NCBI GenBank assembly: GCA_016214035.1
Contig: JACRPF010000007.1
Location: 1 to 64,000, forward strand
Length of the DNA: 64,000 nt
Reading direction: 5' to 3'
From: Spirochaetota bacterium
Lineage (GTDB): Bacteria; Spirochaetota; Brachyspiria; Brachyspirales; JACRPF01
The notes beneath the pieces are model-generated. The model was not told where the DNA came from. It ran no database searches and saw only the letters and a program-made list of their open reading frames with translations. Below are positions 1 to 9,752 of the stretch, in pieces; positions within the stretch are counted from its first letter, which is position 1, and each line of letters starts with the position of its first letter. A program made the position numbers and the translations under genes.

Positions 1-1613
1 CTTCCGTCACGATCGAGAATGAACCCGAAATATCCATTCGTATTTGAATAATATGGGTCGACCCAGCAGTCGAATGTGTTCGTTGACGTATTGGTGTCGG
101 CTATCGTCATCGTTCCGAGCAGTATGATGCCGCCGCCTTCATTCGCATAGTTCGTTTTGCTGACATAGACATATGCACCGCCATAATAGCCGAACTTATC
201 ACCGCTTACCAGATTCAGCGTACCTGACACTTTCATCCATCCGCTGATGTTCGTCGGGGACACGCCCATCGACATCTGCTGCATATCCCATCCGTTCGTC
301 AGTTCGATGGGGTTCACCGCCGACACGTTGCTTTTCACGGTATACCATGCGGTCGGTCCGCCGGGGCCTGCCTCCGCATACACCGTATACGGCGATGCGG
401 ACGGCGGCAGGTTGGTATAATACCGGAACGTCACGTTCGTCATCTCTACATTCGTCTGCCCGTTCAGGAAGAACGACTGCGACCAGGTGTTGTTGGCGAC
501 AGCAACCGGATAATCGGCGTCGATATTCGCACCGTTCGAATAGATATCGAACTTCTGCAGCCGCATGTTCGTATCACCATTTGTTATGATGATATGACCC
601 GACACCGCCGGGACATTCGACATGAACGAATATTCGAATCCGGAACTAAAATAATTGTACGGCATCGACGGACCGCGCGCGATCAGTATCGCCTCCATCT
701 CCTGCGGCGTGTATTTACCGCCGTACGAAAGACTCGCCGTCCGGTAGGCATTGTTGGTGCTGTACCCGAACCCTATCTGGCTGTTCGTCGGCGTCGTCAT
801 GTACTGACCCGTGTAGCCGCGATTGAAAAGCCACTGCATGCCTATCGTCGAAACCGGAGTGCTTTTGATATTCACGCTGTCGGCCTTGCAGTGTGCGATG
901 CCGGTATTCTGATCGACACCCGGCTGTGCGAATCCTTCAAAATTATTGTAGTACATGAGCCCGATCTCTTTCGAATCATTGTCGGACACAAGTGTCCATG
1001 CGCTCGCAAAACCGTCCGCGCCCGATGTTCCCTCGACCTTGACAAGCGTCAACGCGTTCGAAGCCACCGTGAGCGTGAAATTGCTCCCCGACGCCGTCGT
1101 CGAACTGAGCTCTCTGCCCACGAAGTAGCTGCGGTTCCGGTATGTCCCTATATTCGTTGCAAAGACCAGGTAGCTTCTCACCGTCAGATTTCCCGGTATC
1201 CCGCTGAGATTCCAGTCGCTGCGGTATGAACTTGTGTACGACCGAGCTGTATATGCCGCGAACGGCACGCTCGTCACCGGCATTGCGCCCGCGTTTGATG
1301 CGGTCTTTACATTGCTTACCGTGATCACATAGTATACGTTGCTCTCGCCGAGCGTCATGAACTCGGTTGTTGGCGTCACCGTCAGCGTATTGTTGTTCGT
1401 CGCCAGCGTATATCCGGAGGCTGTTACCAGCGGACTTGCACCATTCGTATTCGTACGATAGAACACGCTCACCGACGCGTCTGCCCAGTAGATGTTCCTA
1501 TTGAACAGAAGCGATACCGCGTTCGTTCTGAGCGTCGCCTGCACCATCTCCGGGCCGCAGTTGGTGATACCGGCGATATCAAACACCGTTACCGTGTTGG
1601 TGGCAAATCGCAT
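1..1613 (-). CDS. Exported repeat protein, downstream half in a shifted frame (partial)
   Basis: This frame is open from the left window edge to about 1613 and continues the protein encoded at 1579-5478 in the next frame. Its translation (for example ITNCGPEMVQATLRTNAV, LLFNRNIYWADASVSVF, GYYGGAYVYVSKTNY and the final FGFILDRDG) aligns block by block with the second half of the upstream protein (AITNLGSN..., LFSRNVYWPDAV, GYYAAVLIFF, GFIIDRDG), so it is a second copy of the same module of about 500 residues. An ATG at 1613-1611 exists, but no signal peptide or good ribosome binding site goes with it. I infer one gene broken by a +1 shift near 1612, either a sequence error or a real mutation. 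The C-terminus lies outside the window. Confidence 0.75.
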   Translation of the reverse strand, partial: MRFATNTVTVFDIAGITNCGPEMVQATLRTNAVSLLFNRNIYWADASVSVFYRTNTNGASPLVTASGYTLATNNNTLTVTPTTEFMTLGESNVYYVITVSNVKTASNAGAMPVTSVPFAAYTARSYTSSYRSDWNLSGIPGNLTVRSYLVFATNIGTYRNRSYFVGRELSSTTASGSNFTLTVASNALTLVKVEGTSGADGFASAWTLVSDNDSKEIGLMYYNNFEGFAQPGVDQNTGIAHCKADSVNIKSTPVSTIGMQWLFNRGYTGQYMTTPTNSQIGFGYSTNNAYRTASLSYGGKYTPQEMEAILIARGPSMPYNYFSSGFEYSFMSNVPAVSGHIIITNGDTNMRLQKFDIYSNGANIDADYPVAVANNTWSQSFFLNGQTNVEMTNVTFRYYTNLPPSASPYTVYAEAGPGGPTAWYTVKSNVSAVNPIELTNGWDMQQMSMGVSPTNISGWMKVSGTLNLVSGDKFGYYGGAYVYVSKTNYANEGGGIILLGTMTIADTNTSTNTFDCWVDPYYSNTNGYFGFILDRDG

Positions 1614-4600
1614 AATTCGTAATACCGGCGACCGTCCAGTTGTTCGTATACGCGGCGATCAGGGATCCGCTAACCGAAGCCAGCAGTGCGCCGTTGGTAT
1701 AGAATTTGACGTTGGTGATATCATGCAAACCGTTGGGATCATACACCGATGCGATGAGCGGTATCGCGGCGCCGTTGGAGTACGCCGTGCCGTTTGACGG
1801 AGAAATAAGCGTAGCCGTCGGGGCATAATTCGTGAACGGCAGCCACTGCGAACCGATATCGAGGTTGCTCGCTACCGTGAACGGTCCGAAGAAATTCGTC
1901 CCCATGGATATGTCGTTCGAATTATCAAAACCGGTGATGCTTCCGTCGCGGTCTATGATAAACCCTACATATGCGTTCGTCACCGCATACGCCGGATCGA
2001 CCCAGCAGCTGAACGCGCTGGCCGATGCATTCGTGACCGCAATATTGACCAATCCGTAGGTTATCAGATCGGATCCGTTGGCGGAAAAATTGGTCGGGGC
2101 GAAGAAGATCAGCACGGCGGCGTAATACCCGAACTTGTCGTTATTCGACAGATTCAGCGTCCCGATCACCGGCATCCATCCGTCTATGTTCGTCGACGAA
2201 ACTCCCATCGGCATCTCAACCGTTCCCCATCCGTTCGTCAGCTGCATCGGCAGGAGCGCGGACACGTTCGCGAACGTATTCGTGAACATGCTGTGCGTAT
2301 TCTTGTCTTCCAATTCCGCATAGACTTTATACGGTGCTCCGGGCAGCGCAAGATTCGTATATTTTTCGAATGTGATATTGTCAAGATGATAGGTATTCAC
2401 GCCATTGGACACGAGATTCCGGTTGCTGTCGTTGTCAAGGTTCGCCACTGCTATCGGATACGAGGTGGTGACATCAACCCCGTTCGAATATACCTCAAGC
2501 CGGGATATCTGCGGCGCGGAAAGCACTGCATTGCTTATCTGCACGTGCGCATACATGGTGGAACTCGGGATATTGGTCTTGATTCCCGAGAAATCCGACC
2601 CTCCGAGAAAATAGTTATACGGCGTCGCATTGCTCTTCGGAAAAAAATGTCCTGATACGGTCTGCGGCACATAATTGCCGCCGTAGGTGAAGCGCACCGC
2701 ATCGCCCAGACCCGTTGAGGATTTATACGCATAGAACTCGCGGCTGTTCGTGGGCGAGGTATAGATCGCGCTCGATCCGTAGAACTGACCGGAATATTTG
2801 TACGTTACACCGGTCGCGGGCGACGCCAGAGGCACCGTCTTTACATTAAGCCGGGATGCGGACGCATATACAACACCGCTGTCAGACGCGACACCCGAGA
2901 AGAACGCCGCATTATTGCGGGCGTAGAGGTACGTGTTAGAATCGAATGAATTCGGCCTCACTATGCTCCACGTGCTTGCGTAACCGCTCACCGACGCCTG
3001 TCCTACGATACACATCATAAAATCGGAATTCGACGGAACAGTTGTGAACGTAAAATTCGAGGCACTTGAGGTCGTCGTGGCGATGTTTCTGTTGACAAAA
3101 TACGTATCGCGTGAACCATCACTTCTGTTCGTACTGAAAATGAAATATGCCGTAACCTGCATGTCGCCCGGAGCGTTGCCGCCCATAGTATCGCGGTATG
3201 CTCCGCTATATGTCCCCTGCTTGTACGCCGCAAAATGTACCGTGACCGGCTGCATGGGCAGCCCGTTCGATGCAACCTTGACATTGGAGATCGATACGCT
3301 GTAATATTTGCCATGCTCGTCCACCGTTGCGAACAATGACGCATTCGAAAGACGGATCATATTATTGTTGGTCGTGATCGTCACATTCGATGCCGCAGAC
3401 ACATTGGAATCCATAAACGAAGTCCCGCGCATGGACATGGTGATGACCGCATCCGGCCAATATACATTCCGCGAGAAGAGGATATCGAAACGTTCGTTAT
3501 TCCAAACCGCGCCTAATAGATTACTGCCCAGATTGGTGATAGCGGGTATACCGACAACTGAAACGGTGTTTGTCGGTGAATATGATGAAAATCCGCTCTG
3601 GTCTATCACTCTCGCGTATATCTGATGATTGGCCTCTTCAAGATTCGAGATGGCGCAGCTGTAATTCGATGTGCCGTTGACATTCGTAGAGACATACAGC
3701 ACACCGTTGGTATAGAACTCAACCGTGGATATCGTCGACAATCCGTCACCGTCGCCGGCGACGGCGGTAACCGTGATATTCGTGCCGGCGCCGACCGCAG
3801 AACCGTTCGCCGGCTGTGTCACCGCGATGGTTGGGATATAGCCGATGTTTACGGAAATCGTCTTCTTCACATTCGTTGCGCCGTCATTTGCTTCGAAACT
3901 GATGACATACGAGCCGTTCTCACTGAAGGTAACCGTTGTGTTCGTGTTCGACGCCGTGGGCGCAAAGGTGACCATCGTGTTGCTTGGCGCCGTTTCTTTT
4001 TTCCATATATAGGTCATCACCGCATTGGTCGGATATCCGTCATCCGAAACGATCGCGATCAGGTTTGTGGACAATGTCGGCATTGCCATTAAAATCGAGT
4101 TTGTAATTGTTATCGACGGCGGCAGGTTCACGGTCACGATAACCGAATTCGAAGCATTCGTCGTTCCGTCACTTGCGAGCAGACTCAGTTCATATACTCC
4201 ATTCGCTGAAAAATGAACCATGGTGTTGGTATTCGTATTGCTTACGAACGTCACGGTACCGGGTCCGCTTAAATTTGTCCAAACCACTGTTGTTGTCGCT
4301 GACTCGTAATCCTTTGCATATCCGTACAGCTGGACATTACTCACAGGAACTGATGAAGCGTTTACCACGCGATACGTACCGTTGCTGATATCGGCTTTTA
4401 CATCCGGCGGAAGATTCAGGGTGCCCTTGATGCTCATGAGAACTTCATTGGTGACGGCGTCTATTCCGTCGCTGACGATAAGCTGCAGCAAAACATTATT
4501 AATACCTTCGGTGGCGATATTTGCATACGCCATAGTAACCGTTGTATTCGATGTGTTCGTACTGCTCAATGCGACATACGTGGCGTTGCCGTCGGACTTT

Positions 4601-5478
4601 TTCGACCAGATGTATGTCAAGTTAGACAACGGCGTGTCATTATCGCTTGCGCTTGCGATAACGGATACCGTATTCGTAATGAACGGAGGAACGTACGTGG
4701 TCACATAGGCCACGGGAACCGTCACCACCGGTTTGCTGTTGCTGTATCCTCTGACACGGATTGTCCTTGGCAGCGAATTCTTGGGAACATTGTAATTATC
4801 ATACGCACGCGCGTACAGTGAATAGGCGCCCATGATGTTGGGAATCCAGTTATAAGAATAATAATCGCCAAAAGCAGTTCCGAGCCCGATAAGCCCTCCG
4901 TTCGTATAGAACTCGACCTTTGATATCGATCCGTCATCCTGCGCCAGCGCCCAGATCGCATTCGTCGAGCCTACATAATAATAGCTGCTGTCATCACCCG
5001 GTGTTATCATCACGACATTCGACGGAGCCGGATCATTCGCGACATACAATACATTTGAGGTGACGGTTGCTGTCGTATTATCCGGCAATTTGAAAAGCAC
5101 GGTAATCGGGTACGTACCGGGTGCATAGGGAAGCATGTAGGAAAACGTCCTGCTTGCCGGCATGTCGACCCATCCCGCGGATTCCGCGGCGGGAACAGAA
5201 AGACCTACCTTATACTGCAGCGGCTTCCATCCGTAGTTACTCATGATCACTAAATTGGTATTATTTATGACGTTCGTCACCTGACTTTCATTCAAAATAA
5301 CGAAACTCTGGGCCTTACTCTCCGTACGATACCCCTGATACGTCGCCGGAGATTTCGAGTCTGCCGGGTTATCGAGCTTATATTTCGGGTCTTCGTACAG
5401 TTTTTTTCTGAACAGTGAGGCACTCACTGCACTGAGTACGACCAAAAAAATGACGATTGCTGCTGTGGCTTTTTTCAT
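1579..5478 (-). CDS. Giant exported Ig/PKD-like repeat protein (frameshifted at its 3' end)
   Basis: A 1299-residue frame starting with a hydrophobic export segment (MKKATAAIVIFLVVLSAVSA), so probably cell-surface or secreted. Residues about 150-640 hold several Ig/PKD-type beta domains rich in Asn and Thr (repeated patterns such as ASDNDTPLSNLTYIW, VVWTNLSGPGTVTFVSN and VEFYTNG). From about residue 645 comes a long module beginning AITNLGSNLLGAVWNNERF that recurs downstream in the shifted frame. The last ten residues (ICHQHGNGV) are out-of-frame sequence. The start has an AGAGG upstream. It lies 24 bp after the CsgG-like gene, in the same operon. No enzyme motif was seen; an adhesin or structural surface protein is the likely role. 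Confidence 0.75.
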   Translation of the reverse strand: MKKATAAIVIFLVVLSAVSASLFRKKLYEDPKYKLDNPADSKSPATYQGYRTESKAQSFVILNESQVTNVINNTNLVIMSNYGWKPLQYKVGLSVPAAESAGWVDMPASRTFSYMLPYAPGTYPITVLFKLPDNTTATVTSNVLYVANDPAPSNVVMITPGDDSSYYYVGSTNAIWALAQDDGSISKVEFYTNGGLIGLGTAFGDYYSYNWIPNIMGAYSLYARAYDNYNVPKNSLPRTIRVRGYSNSKPVVTVPVAYVTTYVPPFITNTVSVIASASDNDTPLSNLTYIWSKKSDGNATYVALSSTNTSNTTVTMAYANIATEGINNVLLQLIVSDGIDAVTNEVLMSIKGTLNLPPDVKADISNGTYRVVNASSVPVSNVQLYGYAKDYESATTTVVWTNLSGPGTVTFVSNTNTNTMVHFSANGVYELSLLASDGTTNASNSVIVTVNLPPSITITNSILMAMPTLSTNLIAIVSDDGYPTNAVMTYIWKKETAPSNTMVTFAPTASNTNTTVTFSENGSYVISFEANDGATNVKKTISVNIGYIPTIAVTQPANGSAVGAGTNITVTAVAGDGDGLSTISTVEFYTNGVLYVSTNVNGTSNYSCAISNLEEANHQIYARVIDQSGFSSYSPTNTVSVVGIPAITNLGSNLLGAVWNNERFDILFSRNVYWPDAVITMSMRGTSFMDSNVSAASNVTITTNNNMIRLSNASLFATVDEHGKYYSVSISNVKVASNGLPMQPVTVHFAAYKQGTYSGAYRDTMGGNAPGDMQVTAYFIFSTNRSDGSRDTYFVNRNIATTTSSASNFTFTTVPSNSDFMMCIVGQASVSGYASTWSIVRPNSFDSNTYLYARNNAAFFSGVASDSGVVYASASRLNVKTVPLASPATGVTYKYSGQFYGSSAIYTSPTNSREFYAYKSSTGLGDAVRFTYGGNYVPQTVSGHFFPKSNATPYNYFLGGSDFSGIKTNIPSSTMYAHVQISNAVLSAPQISRLEVYSNGVDVTTSYPIAVANLDNDSNRNLVSNGVNTYHLDNITFEKYTNLALPGAPYKVYAELEDKNTHSMFTNTFANVSALLPMQLTNGWGTVEMPMGVSSTNIDGWMPVIGTLNLSNNDKFGYYAAVLIFFAPTNFSANGSDLITYGLVNIAVTNASASAFSCWVDPAYAVTNAYVGFIIDRDGSITGFDNSNDISMGTNFFGPFTVASNLDIGSQWLPFTNYAPTATLISPSNGTAYSNGAAIPLIASVYDPNGLHDITNVKFYTNGALLASVSGSLIAAYTNNWTVAGITNYAICHQHGNGV

Positions 5479-5502
5479 GATGAATGCCTCTGTGGATTTT
5501 TA

Positions 5503-6678
5503 TCAGAAACGGTAGGTAAGACCGAATTTTGTGGTGTCGCGGCCGGGGACGAAATAGAACGATGTGGTCATCGCCGCTTTTTTCCGTTCCTGTATCTGCC
5601 CCGCGTAGCTTGAATAGATGAAGAAATCGACCGCATCCCAGACGAGAAATACGGCGCTCAGTATCAGCGTGCTTTCGGAAACAAGATAGAGCGTGTCCGC
5701 GAGGTCACCCGCAGAGACGATGGAATCATGAAGCTGCTCCGCTTCCGATGACGCAAAGGCGTTTTTATATGAGGGATAGAGATTGACACCGCTGTTGTAC
5801 ATCATGTCGCCGCCGATCCATGAGCCCACGCCGATGGCGATGAGCGACCCCGCGATGATCGAATTACGGATAACGCCGCCGAACGCCTCGTCCCGGCGCT
5901 GCCCCAGTTCCTCTACGGTGAGTACTTTCTCAGGGGCTTTCATCATCTCGGCGATTGCCTCGTCGAACTGCGCGACAATCTTCTTCATCGCGCTCTCCGA
6001 TTCTTCCAGCGAATCGAAGCGGTATTTCACATAATGATCTACCTTTGACGATTCGATATCGATGAGGTTGATAAGTATGAAGTATTTATTGCCGAGTTTG
6101 CTGAGCGTACCGAAGAACATCTTCTGCATGTTGAGCATTTTACCAACCTGCACCGCGCATTCCGATGATGTACAGCCGGTCTGCTGGAATTCGGCTTCCT
6201 TCAGCATATTGTCCATCTGGCTGCGGTCAAGGAGCTCGAACTTTTTGGAAAGCACGAGTTCGCCATTGAACATCGAGTTAATAGTAGCAGCGTCCGATGC
6301 CGCCACTCCGCTTTCAGCGGTAAACGCTATAACACCTACATTGACCCGTTTTGTGGTAATTCGCGGCCGCGTTGACGCAGCTGTTTTCATCTCGGGTTTA
6401 GGAGCGGTAAATACCGGTGGCGGCGGAGGCGGGGGCGGAGTTACCGTGGCTGCGGCAGCGCGTTCGGCGTCAAGCTTGCTTCGAGCCCGCGTGATGTTTT
6501 TCTGGGCTTTTTCAAATAGAGGAGAATCTTCCGGTATCTTGCTCCATTCATCAATGGCGGCCTGATAATTCTGCGCACGTGCAAGACGCGTACCCTCGCT
6601 CATTATCGCTTCATAATCTACTGCCATCAGTGAACCGGTTACGATGCAAAGGACCAAGAGCAATTTAAACGTTTTCAT
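5503..6678 (-). CDS. CsgG-like exported protein with TPR-type N-terminus and membrane tail
   Basis: About 391 residues. The start at 6678 is chosen because GGAG lies 7 bases upstream and gives a clean signal peptide (MKTFKLLLVLCIVTGSLMA); an upstream in-frame ATG at 6699 lacks this. Residues 20-80 resemble a TPR helix pair, followed by a poly-proline linker (eight prolines) and then a domain like CsgG/HfaB and other curli-assembly relatives (NVGVIAFTAESGV, KFELLDRSQMDNMLKEAEFQ, CTSSECAVQVGKML). The C-terminus has two hydrophobic segments and ends in YRF, as outer-membrane proteins often do. Co-transcribed with the giant repeat protein 24 bp downstream, so it may help export or anchor it (inference). 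Confidence 0.65.
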   Translation of the reverse strand: MKTFKLLLVLCIVTGSLMAVDYEAIMSEGTRLARAQNYQAAIDEWSKIPEDSPLFEKAQKNITRARSKLDAERAAAATVTPPPPPPPPVFTAPKPEMKTAASTRPRITTKRVNVGVIAFTAESGVAASDAATINSMFNGELVLSKKFELLDRSQMDNMLKEAEFQQTGCTSSECAVQVGKMLNMQKMFFGTLSKLGNKYFILINLIDIESSKVDHYVKYRFDSLEESESAMKKIVAQFDEAIAEMMKAPEKVLTVEELGQRRDEAFGGVIRNSIIAGSLIAIGVGSWIGGDMMYNSGVNLYPSYKNAFASSEAEQLHDSIVSAGDLADTLYLVSESTLILSAVFLVWDAVDFFIYSSYAGQIQERKKAAMTTSFYFVPGRDTTKFGLTYRF

Positions 6679-6727
6679 TAAAATCTCCATACCGGACAAA
6701 GTCTGGGCACCTCACAGGATTACATAT

Positions 6728-6758
6728 ATAATAGTATATCAAATCTTCTTTCTGTCAA
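6728..6758 (-). promoter_or_regulatory. Probable sigma-70 promoter of the CsgG-like/repeat protein operon
   Basis: On the minus strand TTGACA (6758-6753) is followed by TATTAT (6733-6728) with a 19-bp gap; a second -10-like TATACT lies closer. The -35 box is perfect but neither spacing is ideal. Confidence 0.45.
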
Positions 6759-6831
6759 TAAAAATATTCCGAAGTACTGATGAAAACCGCGAAATAGTTC
6801 CAATTACTGCAAATATTGTCCAAAAACTACA

Positions 6832-6860
6832 TTGACCGCATCGTCATGATTGCCTATAAT
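6832..6860 (+). promoter_or_regulatory. Sigma-70 promoter of the SGNH hydrolase gene
   Basis: TTGACC (6832-6837), a 17-bp spacer and TATAAT (6855-6860), 25 bp before the chosen start codon at 6886. The ribosome binding site GGAG falls between. This supports the start at 6886 over the in-frame TTG at 6850, which lies inside the spacer. Confidence 0.75.
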
Positions 6861-6885
6861 GGAAGCACCACATTGGAGATGTCCT

Positions 6886-8793
6886 ATGAAAACGATCATC
6901 CTGCCTTTTCTTGCAAGCATCGCACTCATCTATGGCGGCGAAGGTGTCCCCGCGCTGCCGAAGTATAACCACGACACGAACATGGTCGAGGAACTGCGTG
7001 TCCGCGACGGGCTCCCGAACATCTTTGCGAAACTGAAAGCGGGCGGCAAGTGTAATATCGCCTATCTCGGCGGGAGCATCACCGCTGCGGGCGGTTCCGA
7101 GGAAAAGGGCGGCGGCTGGCGCGGCAAATCGCTCACCTGGTTCAAAACACAATTCCCGACGGCGGAAGTGACTGAAATCAATGCCGCTATCGGCGGAACC
7201 GGCAGTGATTACGGCGCATTCCGCGTATACAATCATGCACTGCGGTTCGATCCGGACATCGTCTTTGTCGAATTCCGCGTCAACGGCGGAGGCGCGGTTC
7301 CGCTTGCGTCCATCGAAGGTATTGTCCGTCAGATTTGGAAAAAAAATACGAAAACCGATATCTGTTTCGTCTATACGCTTTCCGAACCGATGAAGGCTAC
7401 GATTGGTGCTGGTTCGAACACCTCGTTCGGTGCGATCATCGAGCAGGTGGCGAATTACTACGGCATACCGAGCGTGGATTACGGCCCCGAGGTCATGCGG
7501 CTTGAAAAAGAAGGTACGCTGATATTCAGAGGCAAAGCGCCCGCTCCTGAAGGAAAGATATTGTTCTCCACAGACGGTGTACATCCGCTCGTTGAAGAAG
7601 GACATAACGTCTACAAAGCCGTGATCACGCGGTCGCTCACCAGCATGAAAGAGACCGGCACCGCGGGCGCACACAGCATTCCCGCGCCGATTGACCCGAA
7701 GAACTGGGAGAACGCGAAGATGATACCGTTCACCGATGTAGAGCTGAGTAAAGGCTGGTACTCTGCCGACATGGCATCCGACCGCGTGGCGGCATCGTTC
7801 AAAAGGATCATGCCGGTCGTCATCAAGAGCGGCGAGAACAACGCAGCAATTACCGTAAAGTTCACGGGAACTGTCATCGGTATAAACGACATCGTTGGAC
7901 CTGACACCGGTCAATTGCTGGTCTCCATAGACGGCGGAGAACCTGCCAGACGCATTCGATTCGACCACTATTGTACGTATCACCGGCCGCAGTTCTTCTT
8001 CATGCCGGAACTCGCAAGCGGCCCGCATACGGTGACATTCACCATCGACGCCTCCCCCATCGACAAAGCGGCTATCTTTAAACAGCGCGGACAGAAGTTC
8101 GACAGTCCCGCACGGTTCAGCGAACAGAATCTGTACATCGGGTCAGTCATGATCATCGGCGATGTGGACCCGTCGGTTGCGGGCAAGGGTACGCTGCCGC
8201 CGCAGGCGCCGAAACAGAAAATCGATTTCGATTTTGAAAACAGAAACATCGGCGATCAACCGGTCTTTTTCACGGTGAGCGAAGAGGGTACGGGTACCAT
8301 ACGTGTCACCGACGCCAAAGCCGCCGGTGGAAAGAAGTCTATCCTTTTCACCGACGCTGAAGGGATAAAATCATTCAATCCTCATATGTATACATCGCTC
8401 TCACAGACAACAGGAAAATGGAAGCTCGCGTTCGACATACTCAACGACAGCGAAAAGCCCGCAGCGGTCTACGTAGAACTGCGGGATAACACAGTCAATC
8501 CTTTCATCCAGGGACCGAGCCTCTCGTTCGGGCAGAATGGAACCGTGCTCGCGAACTCGCAGGAAGCGGGCAAGCTCGCACTCGGCGAATGGGCGCATGT
8601 GGAGATAGTGTTTGACTTCGCCGGGGCAAAAACATACGATTGCACGATAACGCAGGGCGGTAAAAACATTGTAACGACAAAGCAGGCGTTCTCGGATAAA
8701 TTCAAAACGCTTACCTGGATGGGTTTCGTCAGCGACACGCGCGCGCAGTCGTACTTCTATCTTGACAATGTGAAATTTGACGAGGTAAAATAA
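6886..8793 (+). CDS. Exported SGNH/GDSL-type esterase with C-terminal beta domains
   Basis: 635 residues with a signal peptide (MKTIILPFLASIALIYGG). The first 220 residues carry the SGNH blocks: IAYLGGSITAAGG (nucleophile Ser), a Gly block (GGTGSDYGAFR), VEFRVNGGG (Asn) and STDGVHPLVEEGH (Asp and His). The middle and C-terminal parts (about 290-440 and 445-635) look like beta-sandwich domains; the last ends in a concanavalin-like pattern (YFYLDNVKFDEV). The family removes acyl groups, commonly acetyl esters on polysaccharides, so de-esterification of a glycan is the likely job; the substrate is unknown. Transcribed alone from its own promoter and converging on the methyltransferase gene. Confidence 0.8.
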   Translation: MKTIILPFLASIALIYGGEGVPALPKYNHDTNMVEELRVRDGLPNIFAKLKAGGKCNIAYLGGSITAAGGSEEKGGGWRGKSLTWFKTQFPTAEVTEINAAIGGTGSDYGAFRVYNHALRFDPDIVFVEFRVNGGGAVPLASIEGIVRQIWKKNTKTDICFVYTLSEPMKATIGAGSNTSFGAIIEQVANYYGIPSVDYGPEVMRLEKEGTLIFRGKAPAPEGKILFSTDGVHPLVEEGHNVYKAVITRSLTSMKETGTAGAHSIPAPIDPKNWENAKMIPFTDVELSKGWYSADMASDRVAASFKRIMPVVIKSGENNAAITVKFTGTVIGINDIVGPDTGQLLVSIDGGEPARRIRFDHYCTYHRPQFFFMPELASGPHTVTFTIDASPIDKAAIFKQRGQKFDSPARFSEQNLYIGSVMIIGDVDPSVAGKGTLPPQAPKQKIDFDFENRNIGDQPVFFTVSEEGTGTIRVTDAKAAGGKKSILFTDAEGIKSFNPHMYTSLSQTTGKWKLAFDILNDSEKPAAVYVELRDNTVNPFIQGPSLSFGQNGTVLANSQEAGKLALGEWAHVEIVFDFAGAKTYDCTITQGGKNIVTTKQAFSDKFKTLTWMGFVSDTRAQSYFYLDNVKFDEVK

Positions 8794-8817
8794 GACAGCA
8801 TTGAGATGGCGCTGTCT
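8793..8817. terminator. Bidirectional terminator hairpin between convergent genes
   Basis: AGACAGC (8793-8799) pairs exactly with GCTGTCT (8811-8817) around an 11-base loop. It sits exactly between the convergent SGNH and methyltransferase genes. There is no long T-run. Confidence 0.5.
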
Positions 8818-8818
8818 A

Positions 8819-9583
8819 TTACGGGATATGACTTTTCCAAATCAGTCGGCCATATCCAACATTTAGAATACCGGATCTGCCATACCTATCAAATATTTCG
8901 CCAATAACCGGCTCCAAGTCCGTATATGAATACTGAACATCAGATTTTCCCCAGACTATAAATTTGAAAAACTCTTCAGGCTCATCGAACTGTTCATCGA
9001 CTTCATAATATGCGATGTCGTCGATCTTTATTCCCGCGGCATCAAGTCTCGACTGCAGTGCACGAATGATATCGCTCTTTGAATTACCCGTGCATCGAAC
9101 ATCCATCGGCAGCAAATCGTTCCAGACAAAGCAGACTGGTTGATACGGGACCAGCATGAGGATACGAGCACCGTGTTTCGCTATACGCGCCGCATCCGGT
9201 ATCCAATGCAGCGGACCTTTCGACGAAATGAACATATCCACATAAGGCCCGTCGCCCGGCAAGCGTATACCTTCATCAGTCTTCGAATCATGCAGAATAA
9301 ACTCGGCGTTTTCATGTCTGCCCGCTTTTGCCTGCTCGATAAACGTGCCGACCCTGTCATAACCGATTATTTTTCCGCAATACTGCGCCAATCTGTTCGT
9401 CACCTCTCCGCTGCCGCATCCGACATCGAGGACTACATCGCTTTTTTTCATTTCATTTTTTACGATCGTGACATATGAATCTTCACCGTGATTTTCGGGA
9501 AGTTTTGATTTCCATGGATAAAAATAGCGCTGCTGCCGTTCCGCAATCATGTCGTACCACGGCTTCGTATGTGGAGTTATCAT
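8819..9583 (-). CDS. Class I SAM-dependent methyltransferase
   Basis: 254 residues, no signal peptide, cytoplasmic. Motif I is clear at about residues 52-60 (VLDVGCGSGEVTN), followed by an acidic residue at the end of strand 2 (IIGYDR), as expected for SAM binding in the Rossmann-type fold. A later segment (RILMLVPYQPVCFVWNDLL) fits motif III. The substrate cannot be read from the sequence. It is monocistronic, with its own promoter at 9656-9628 and a short leader; no clear Shine-Dalgarno sequence stands before the ATG. Confidence 0.75.
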   Translation of the reverse strand: MITPHTKPWYDMIAERQQRYFYPWKSKLPENHGEDSYVTIVKNEMKKSDVVLDVGCGSGEVTNRLAQYCGKIIGYDRVGTFIEQAKAGRHENAEFILHDSKTDEGIRLPGDGPYVDMFISSKGPLHWIPDAARIAKHGARILMLVPYQPVCFVWNDLLPMDVRCTGNSKSDIIRALQSRLDAAGIKIDDIAYYEVDEQFDEPEEFFKFIVWGKSDVQYSYTDLEPVIGEIFDRYGRSGILNVGYGRLIWKSHIP

Positions 9584-9627
9584 TCCGTCGCCTTGCTGTC
9601 ATTTTGATTCCGCTTCATAGTGGCGTC

Positions 9628-9656
9628 ATTATATGCCGCGTCAAACTGCAATGCAA
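9628..9656 (-). promoter_or_regulatory. Sigma-70 promoter of the methyltransferase gene
   Basis: On the minus strand TTGCAT (9656-9651), a 17-bp spacer and a perfect TATAAT (9633-9628). The start codon is about 45 bp downstream. Confidence 0.65.
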
Positions 9657-9717
9657 CATGACGTCCGATAATTCCCATACCTGTCCGCTATCCGCCATCA
9701 TTTCCAAGTATAGCATA

Positions 9718-9746
9718 TTGCCTTTTCATGCGCACGTTCATATATT
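9718..9746 (+). promoter_or_regulatory. Sigma-70 promoter giving a probable leaderless mRNA
   Basis: TTGCCT (9718-9723), a 17-bp spacer and TATATT (9741-9746). The ATG of the DapA-family gene is at 9753, exactly where transcription should start, and no Shine-Dalgarno sequence is present. Confidence 0.6.
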
Positions 9747-9752
9747 GATCGT

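Noticed and set aside
1600-1625. Programmed ribosomal frameshift in the giant repeat protein
   Set aside because: No slippery heptamer, internal Shine-Dalgarno-like sequence or downstream pseudoknot was seen.
6844-8028. A 394-codon open frame on the minus strand
   Set aside because: It is fully antisense to the SGNH hydrolase, rich in Arg, Val and Asp as expected for a shadow of GC-biased codons, and has no ribosome binding site or motif.
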